64,000 nt of DNA, taken from assembly GCA_051453625.1 (NCBI GenBank), contig JBOZIK010000001.1:158222798-158286797 (forward strand). The letters are read 5' to 3'. The DNA is from Welwitschia mirabilis (Eukaryota > Gnetophyta > Gnetopsida > Welwitschiales). The translations under genes and the position numbers were made by a program. Positions 58,793 through 64,000 of the stretch are shown piece after piece; within the stretch, counting starts at the first letter, position 1; each line of letters begins with the position of its first letter. Below the pieces are notes generated by a model. That model worked only from the letters and a program-made list of their open reading frames with translations. It searched no databases and was not told where the DNA came from.

Positions 58793-59351
58793 NNNNNNNN
58801 NNNNNNNNNNNNNNNNNNNNNNNNNNNNNNNNNNNNNNNNNNNNNNNNNNNNNNNNNNNNNNNNNNNNNNNNNNNNNNNNNNNNNNNNNNNNNNNNNNNN
58901 NNNNNNNNNNNNNNNNNNNNNNNNNNNNNNNNNNNNNNNNNNNNNNNNNNNNNNNNNNNNNNNNNNNNNNNNNNNNNNNNNNNNNNNNNNNNNNNNNNNN
59001 NNNNNNNNNNNNNNNNNNNNNNNNNNNNNNNNNNNNNNNNNNNNNNNNNNNNNNNNNNNNNNNNNNNNNNNNNNNNNNNNNNNNNNNNNNNNNNNNNNNN
59101 NNNNNNNNNNNNNNNNNNNNNNNNNNNNNNNNNNNNNNNNNNNNNNNNNNNNNNNNNNNNNNNNNNNNNNNNNNNNNNNNNNNNNNNNNNNNNNNNNNNN
59201 NNNNNNNNNNNNNNNNNNNNNNNNNNNNNNNNNNNNNNNNNNNNNNNNNNNNNNNNNNNNNNNNNNNNNNNNNNNNNNNNNNNNNNNNNNNNNNNNNNNN
59301 NNNNNNNNNNNNNNNNNNNNNNNNNNNNNNNNNNNNNNNNNNNNNNNNNNN
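58793..59351. other. Assembly gap (559 N) inside the GGACGTCC array
   Basis: Position 58792 corresponds to about 61113 and 59352 to about 61231 in copy B, where only about 117 bases separate them. Copy A may therefore have about eight more 57-bp units, or the gap size is wrong. Confidence 0.8.
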
Positions 59352-59424
59352 CGGACGTCCCAATCTGGAGAGATCTTGTTTTCTTCAGCTAGAAATTTCA
59401 TCATTGAAAATATTTGTTTCAACA

Positions 59425-59438
59425 ATCTCCCCCTTTTC
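59425..59438 (-). promoter_or_regulatory. S polypurine tract, copy A
   Basis: GAAAAGGGGGAGAT on the minus strand, directly before the TGTTG start of the LTR. It primes plus-strand synthesis in Sire-type elements. Confidence 0.75.
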
Positions 59439-59829
59439 AATGATGACAAACCCTGGATATGTGCATGATATACTTGATTTGCAAATTGTAGGAAGAAAAC
59501 ACATTTTCTCCCCCATAGATAAGTAACTCATGAACTTCGCTGAAATAGACGCTCCCCCATAATTTATGAATACCTGTTCTAAAAAAAATCTCCAGATATT
59601 TTAAAGTAACACAAATTTCAAAAAATGATTTCCATATTTCTCCCTCTTTGTCATCAGTGAAAATGAAACAAAATAGATAAAAATAACACAAATTTAAGAA
59701 CACATAAGTTGATTGCATTAAAAATATGGAGTACATATTTGAAGAAAGATACTTTTGGAGTACAAAAGATAAGAAAGAGTAAAAAAAAGTGAAGTGATTT
59801 CAAGAGAAGTGAGAAGGAGAGGAGGTTTG
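59439..59829 (-). other. S untranslated stretch between extra ORF and polypurine tract, copy A
   Basis: Non-coding. It matches 61316-61686 of copy B almost base for base. Confidence 0.6.
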
Positions 59830-60517
59830 AAAAGGTTATTTTCCAACCACTTCTTCTTCCTCTGAGCTGGTTGGTATGTCTAATCCATAGGTAGATAGAC
59901 CAAATAAAACACAGTCAATTTTTTTGTTTAGCTTATCAGTGATTACCTTGGTAAAGTTACGAACTTCATAGATAGTGCTTAGTAAATCTGCATTGGAAAC
60001 TTCACCTGCACTAGGCCCTTCTTCAGTTATCTATTTCTTCTTTGGAGGAGGATTCAATCTAATAGTTTCAAAAAATATATTTATCTTTTTCAATGAATAA
60101 AGACCTAATGGTTTGGAAACTATAACAAGTTCCTCATTCTTTTAAATAGCAAAATCATGGTTTTCTAAAATGGCAGTAATGAGTCCCCAAACAGAAGACT
60201 AAAGTGACTGACAATGAAGAATTGACTAATGTAGAACATGATGAACTTACACAGGTTGATTTTCACACCTGTTCCCAAACAAAATAAGATGTAGGCACAT
60301 GACAGAGATACTTCATCTTTATGTCCAAGCTTTAGAATCAAATTATGCATAGAAATCTGAAAAAGCACTCGATAGAATGGTCTGAGTTTGTTTGTTGGGA
60401 TGTTAGCTCTCCAATGAAAATTCTCACCACAAAGCTCTTTAGTCAATATTTCTTTAGAAATAGCTTCTTGTAAAGAACTAACCGATGTTATTTCATGAAA
60501 GAAATCATAATTTAGAT
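59830..60517 (-). pseudogene. S extra 3' ORF, copy A, truncated and frameshifted
   Basis: Minus-strand copy of the ORF described at 61687-62599, lacking its N-terminal part because the gap at 60518 cuts it. The 60446-60165 part reads ELCGENFHWRANIPTNKLRP, GHKDEV, CAYILFCLGTGVKINLCKFI. The 60160-59830 part, in another frame, reads ENHDFAI, a stop, KNEELV, PLGLYSLKK, GEVSNADLLSTIYEVRN and the acidic end TSSEEEEV. The frame changes at a run of four G (60185-60188 as C), where copy B has six. Confidence 0.72.
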
Positions 60518-60617
60518 NNNNNNNNNNNNNNNNNNNNNNNNNNNNNNNNNNNNNNNNNNNNNNNNNNNNNNNNNNNNNNNNNNNNNNNNNNNNNNNNNNN
60601 NNNNNNNNNNNNNNNNN
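60518..60617. other. Assembly gap (exactly 100 N)
   Basis: On its left is extra-ORF sequence, on its right the GA microsatellite inside the LTR. The sides are not collinear in either copy. Confidence 0.9.
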
Positions 60618-60639
60618 GAGAGAGAGAGAGAGAGAGAGA
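60618..60639. repeat. (GA)n microsatellite, copy B
   Basis: Eleven GA units abutting the assembly gap. Confidence 0.9.
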
Positions 60640-60814
60640 TTTTTGATGAAGCAAGATGCCTAGATTGCACAAGGCATCAGCATAGAGAGCTTCAGATCAA
60701 TCCTTGATGATGATAAATGATTGCATAAGTTCAGTCCAAATCTTTGTATATAGACAGAAATTAACTGATGTTCTCTTAAGGTAAGCAAGCATCCTTCAAT
60801 CGAATACATGAAAG

Positions 60815-60822
60815 TATATATA
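60815..60822 (-). promoter_or_regulatory. TATA box of S LTR copy B
   Basis: TATATATA in GTATATATAGAC on the plus strand. It lies about 90 bases downstream, in LTR orientation, of the nearest GGACGTCC unit. Confidence 0.65.
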
Positions 60823-60911
60823 GACTCAAGACATTGAAGAGCTGTTGGAGGTTGGAAACTGCAATTAACTTTTTCAAACGGCTATAATTTCGCGTTAATA
60901 AATATATCCTC

Positions 60912-61239
60912 GGACGTCCCATCGAGAAAGGTCGAACGTCCCTGTTTTTTAATCTTCGCTTCTGGGCAACTGAGAACAGGGTCGAACATCCCAGTCTATC
61001 AGGTCGGACGTCCCTATATAAAAAATTCGCATACAGGGTCGGACCTCCCAATTTGACAGGGCAGACGTCTCAGTATAATAAGTCTGCGAATTGGGTCGGA
61101 CATCCCATTTTGACAGGTCGGACGTCCCTGTAGATAAAACCGAGTACATCATGGGATGTCCCGATTACTCAGGGCAGACGTCTCTATATAGAAAGCCGCA
61201 TGGTAAGTTGGACGTCCTAATTAGACAGGGCGGACGTCC
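60912..61239 (-). repeat. 57-bp tandem array with GGACGTCC palindromes
   Basis: Palindromes GGACGTCC or close variants start at 60912, 60934, 60984, 61006, 61041, 61063, 61098, 61120, 61153, 61177, 61210 and 61232. Alternate sites are 57 bases apart (61006, 61063, 61120, 61177, then 61232), so the unit is about 57 bp with two palindromes. GACGTC contains the ACGT core bound by plant bZIP factors. In LTR orientation the array lies just upstream of the TATA box, the place of an enhancer. Confidence 0.8.
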
Positions 61240-61302
61240 CAATCTGGAGAGATCTTGTTTCTTCAGCTAGAGATTTCATCATTGAAAATATTTGTTTCAA
61301 TA

Positions 61303-61315
61303 GTCTCCCCCTTTT
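61303..61315 (-). promoter_or_regulatory. S polypurine tract, copy B
   Basis: GAAAAGGGGGAGAC on the minus strand directly before the LTR start. Confidence 0.75.
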
Positions 61316-61686
61316 CAATGATGACAAACCCTGGATATGTGCATGATATACTTGATTTACAATTTGTAGGAAGAAAACACATTTTCTCCCCCATAGATAA
61401 GTAACTCATGAACTTTGCTGAAATAGATGCTCCCCCATAACTTATGAATACCTGTTCTTTAAAAAAAAAAAAATCTTCAAATGTTTTAAAGTAACACAAA
61501 TTTCAAAAAAATAATTTCCATATTTCTTCCCCCTTTGTCATCAGTGAAAATGAAACAAAATAGATAAAAATAACACAACTTTAAGAACACATAAGTTGAT
61601 TGCATTAAAAAGGTGGAGTACATATTTAAAGAGAGATAATTTTGGAGTACAAAAGATAAGAAAGAGTGATAAAAAGTGAAATAATT
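61316..61686 (-). other. S untranslated stretch between extra ORF and polypurine tract, copy B
   Basis: Non-coding, with an A12 run near 61463. Its minus-strand open frame (61263-61499) runs across the LTR boundary and is a chance frame. Confidence 0.6.
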
Positions 61687-62599
61687 TCAAGAGAAGTAAG
61701 AAGGAGAGGAGGTTTGAGAAGGTTGTTCTCCAGGCACTTCTTCTTCCTCTGAGCTGGTCGGTATGTCTAATCCATAGGCTGATAAACCAAACAAAACACG
61801 GTCAATTTTTCTGTTCAGCTTGTCAATGATTGCCTTGGTAAAGTCACGAACTTCATGGATAGCGCTTAGTAAATCTGCATTGGAAACTTCACCTCTACTA
61901 GGCCCTTCTTCAGTTCTCTGTTTCTTCTTTGGAAGAGAAGCCGGTCCAATAGTCTCAGAAAATATGTTCATCTTCTTTAGCGAATAGAGACCCAATGGTT
62001 TGGGAACTTTAACAAGTTCTTCATTCTTCTGAATAGCAAAATCATGGTTTTCTAAAATGGCAGTAATGAGTCCCCCCAAACGGAAGAGTGGAGTGACTGA
62101 CAATGAAGAATTGACTGATGTAGAACATGATAAACTTGCACATATTGATTTTCACACCTGTTCCCAAACAAAATAAGATGTAGGCACACAAAGGAGATAC
62201 TTCATCTTTATGCCCAAGCTTTGGAACCAAATTATGTGTAGAAATCTGAAAAGGCACTTGATAGAATGGTCTGCGTATGTTTGTTGGAATGTTGGCTGTC
62301 CAATGAAAATTCTCACCACAAAGCTCTTCAGTCAATATTTCTTTAGAAACAACTTCTTGTAAAGAACTAACAGATGTTATTTCGCAAAAGAAGCCATCAT
62401 TCGGATAATTTGTGACGAGAGAAATTGCTTCTAAGTCCACTATTACTTCACGTCCGTAAACTCTACTATAAATTTGCCAAGTAGTAGAATCAAACCAACC
62501 ATTACAGTAAAATAAACGTACCATTCTGGCTGAAGCTTTGGTATCTGGATCTAAGGCATTCATCCAGCCTTGTTCCTCAAACTTGTCCATAATTTTCAT
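61687..62599 (-). pseudogene. S extra 3' ORF, copy B, one frameshift
   Basis: The extra gene after pol of Sire-type elements, often called env-like although its role is unknown. From an ATG at 62599 (185 codons in the first frame) it reads MKIMDKFEEQGWMNALDPDT, then ARMVRLFYCNGWFDS, YGREVIVDLEAISLVTNYPN, and later CAYILFCLGTGVKI. This pattern, GW..L..P......(L/M)VR.FY.N......V.G..V.(V/I)D...I.....P..G, resembles the 'putative plant transposon protein' domain. The second part, in another frame (to 61687), has an LLSAIHEVRDFTKAIIDKLN helix and the acidic tail TSSEEEEVPGEQPSQTSS. The only break is at a run of six G (62072-62077 as C). No signal peptide; one hydrophobic stretch (FIMFYISQFFIV). 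Confidence 0.72.
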
Positions 62600-63059
62600 C
62601 TCCCTTCTGAAAGATTAGAAATCAATCTGCCTCTTAGAAGCTATGGGCCTTTTATTAAGACTTTCAAACTAGGATTTCTGTGCTACAAGAGTAACAAACC
62701 ATTTTTCTTTAGAGGCTGGTTCCTTTCTTTTGTAAGAAACTCCAAACTTAGTTCATACCATGGCTAACTCAGAAGAGGATAAGAAAAGCCAGAGAGAAGG
62801 AGGCGGATGAGAAATGTTAAAAAAGGCAAGAAAACAATAATAAAAGTGCTGAAAAAGCGTAGGAATTTACACTGCCTTTTGCTTAGACATCCAGGATTAA
62901 AAAATGGGATGTCTAAACTTAAATGAAGTATGATTTCAAAAGAAAATTGAGTTCAGAAAAAAAATTTCCTTCCTAGATAATAACAAAGTTTTTACTGGGG
63001 AAGAATTATAACTTAGAAATCATATCTGAGAGGGATAAGATCCTATCCCTAAATTTTTT
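62600..63059 (-). other. S spacer between RNase H and extra ORF
   Basis: Non-coding as far as I can see. The open frame 62570-62767 on the plus strand is antisense to the spacer and the first ATG region of the extra ORF and has no motif. Confidence 0.5.
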
Positions 63060-64000
63060 TCTAAGAAACATAAATCATTCTTCATTTAGCATCTTAGTCA
63101 TAATATCTGCAAGTTGATGGTTAGTGTCAATATAATCTAATTCAATAATACCTTTTTGAACTTTTTCTCTTATAAAGTGATGTCTAATGTCAATATGTTT
63201 TGTGTGAGAGTGTTGAACTGGATTTTTGATAATGTTTATCGCACTTGTGTTGTCATAGTACATCTTGATAGTAGGAACCTCTACACCAAAATCAACAAGC
63301 ATCTACTTCATCTAGGTGAGTTGAGCATAACAAAATCCAACTGTAATATACTCAGCCTTAGTGGTAGATAATGATGTTGTGTTTTGCTTTTTGCTCAACC
63401 ATGATACTAGAAAGTTTCTCATATAGAAGCACACTCCACTAGTTCTTTTATGATCATTAATGTAACCTGCCCAATCTGCATCACTATATCCAACAAGATT
63501 AAGTGAAGTATCATATGAATACCATAAACCAAAATTTTAAGTAAACTTTAGATATTTTAGTATGCGCTTTACACATAGGTAATGGTATTCCTTTGGTTCA
63601 GATTGGTATCTTACACAAATACCTATACTATAGTCTATATCAGGTCTACTAGCAGTAACATAAAGCAAACTTCTAATAATGCCTCTAAATAATTTTTGAT
63701 CGACCTTCTTATCGCTTTCATCTTTTCTAACCTTCACATTGATAGAAAGGGGTGTATGAGAATCCTTTCCATTAATCATTCTGTATTTCTTAAGAATATC
63801 TTAAATATACTTGGTTTGACTAGTAAAAATTCTATTTTTTGATTGTTTAATTTGAACACCAAAGGAAAAAATTCAACTCTCCAACCATGCTCATCTCAAA
63901 TTTGGTTTGCATAAGTTTGGTGAAAAGTTCATTGCTAAGCAAAGCTTGTTGGAACCAAATACTATATCATCAACATAAACAAAACTATTAAAATCTCTTT
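63060..64000 (-). pseudogene. pol: S reverse transcriptase end and RNase H, broken, runs off the window
   Basis: Copia-type pol read from the right edge. YVDD, the RT catalytic motif, is coded at 63977-63966 with both Asp intact, followed by MQTKFEMSMVGELNFFLW. The open part 63779-63537 has DQKLFRGIIRSLLYVTASRP and later CVKRILKYLKFT. RNase H remains continue in another frame (SKKQN, then LSTTKAEYI-type sequence near 63380) and end with the open part 63302-63075: MYYDNTSAINIIKNPVQHSH, TKHIDIRHHFIREKVQKGII and QLADIMTKML, the usual end of the domain. The HSRTKHIDIRHHFIR signature is that of Sire/Maximus and relatives. At least three frame changes or stops. Confidence 0.88.

Larger units (their letters stand above)
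57975..59424 (-). repeat. S right LTR, copy A
   Basis: On the plus strand it runs from TGTTAGGATTGTACAG to TTTCAACA, so the LTR itself reads TGTTGAAAC...CCTAACA. It contains the ACCCTAGAGGGGGGTGAATA stretch known from many plant copia LTR ends (57990-58010), a GA microsatellite, a TATA box (58495-58502, minus strand) and the left part of the GGACGTCC array (58590-58792), then 559 N. Compared with copy B, many CG sites have become TG or CA. Confidence 0.75.
60618..61302 (-). repeat. S right LTR, copy B (upstream part)
   Basis: On the plus strand it starts in the GA microsatellite and ends ...GTTTCAATA at 61302 (LTR start TGTTG now TATTG). It contains the TATA box and a complete GGACGTCC array. 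The downstream end of the LTR is lost in the gap. Confidence 0.78.
57975..64000 (-). mobile_element. S: Sire/Maximus-type copia retrotransposon, minus strand
   Basis: Read right to left: the end of RT, RNase H (64000-63060), a 460-base spacer, an extra ORF (62599-61687), a polypurine tract and LTR (61302-60618, broken by a gap), then a second, truncated copy of extra ORF (60517-59830), polypurine tract (59438-59425) and LTR (59424-57975). The RT/RNase H motifs, the extra gene after pol and the GGGGGAGAT-TGTTG junction are those of Sire/Maximus copia elements. gag, protease, integrase and the left LTR lie beyond the window. It retains more CG dinucleotides than the gypsy elements and so is probably younger. 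Confidence 0.8.

Noticed and set aside
60912-61239. CRISPR-like array, because of regular palindromic repeats
   Set aside because: It is in an LTR of a plant copia element, the units are tandem repeats without unique spacers, and no cas genes exist here.

Overview
This is a gene-poor, strongly AT-rich stretch of plant nuclear DNA, about 27% GC where I counted. It consists almost entirely of old, nested retrotransposons. A seed plant is indicated by three things: primer-binding sites for tRNA-Asp of the Athila/Tat type, a Sire/Maximus-type copia element with an extra 3' gene, and plant L1-type LINEs with a zinc-knuckle ORF1. I cannot name the species. I found no intact host gene, rRNA gene, CRISPR array or functional tRNA gene.

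Layout. Positions 1-13531 are unassigned AT-rich DNA with one CACTA-like transposon end (874-1300). Positions 13537-25292 hold a Ty3/gypsy element (E1) of the Athila/Tat group. It has LTRs, a tRNA-Asp primer site, gag, protease, RT, RNase H and integrase remains, and a perfect 5-bp target duplication, ACTCA. E1 sits near the 3' end of a minus-strand LINE whose body runs from 31650 down to 25298. Positions 34633-42245 hold a second gypsy-type element (E2) with LTRs and primer site but no recognisable pol; it carries a gag-like region and a 'plant transposon protein'-like ORF. Directly after it, 42246-47690 is a plus-strand LINE of the same family as the first, probably split by E2. Positions 47691-51850 are unassigned except for a small CpG-retaining island at 48750-49100 with an initiator-tRNA-like relic. 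Positions 51850-55340 are the gag-protease-RT part of a third gypsy element (E3). It is cut off in RT by an LTR of the E2 family (55345-56757) with its own primer site and leader. Positions 57605-57794 are the start of an E1-family LTR. From 57975 to the right edge lies a minus-strand Sire-type copia element: RT and RNase H, an extra 3' ORF, a polypurine tract and an LTR. The ORF-plus-LTR block is present twice, separated by an assembly gap.

None of these genes can work as they stand. Stops, frameshifts and active-site losses are everywhere, and most changes I could check are C-to-T or G-to-A, as expected from long DNA methylation and deamination. The six N-gaps sit inside repeats; at least four are flanked by duplicated sequence, so local structure there may be assembly error.

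The most interesting signals are: a 57-bp tandem array of GGACGTCC palindromes directly upstream of the TATA box in the copia LTR; a hairpin motif scattered through E1 and its LTRs; a similar extra domain in a gypsy-type and a copia-type element; and the CpG-retaining island.
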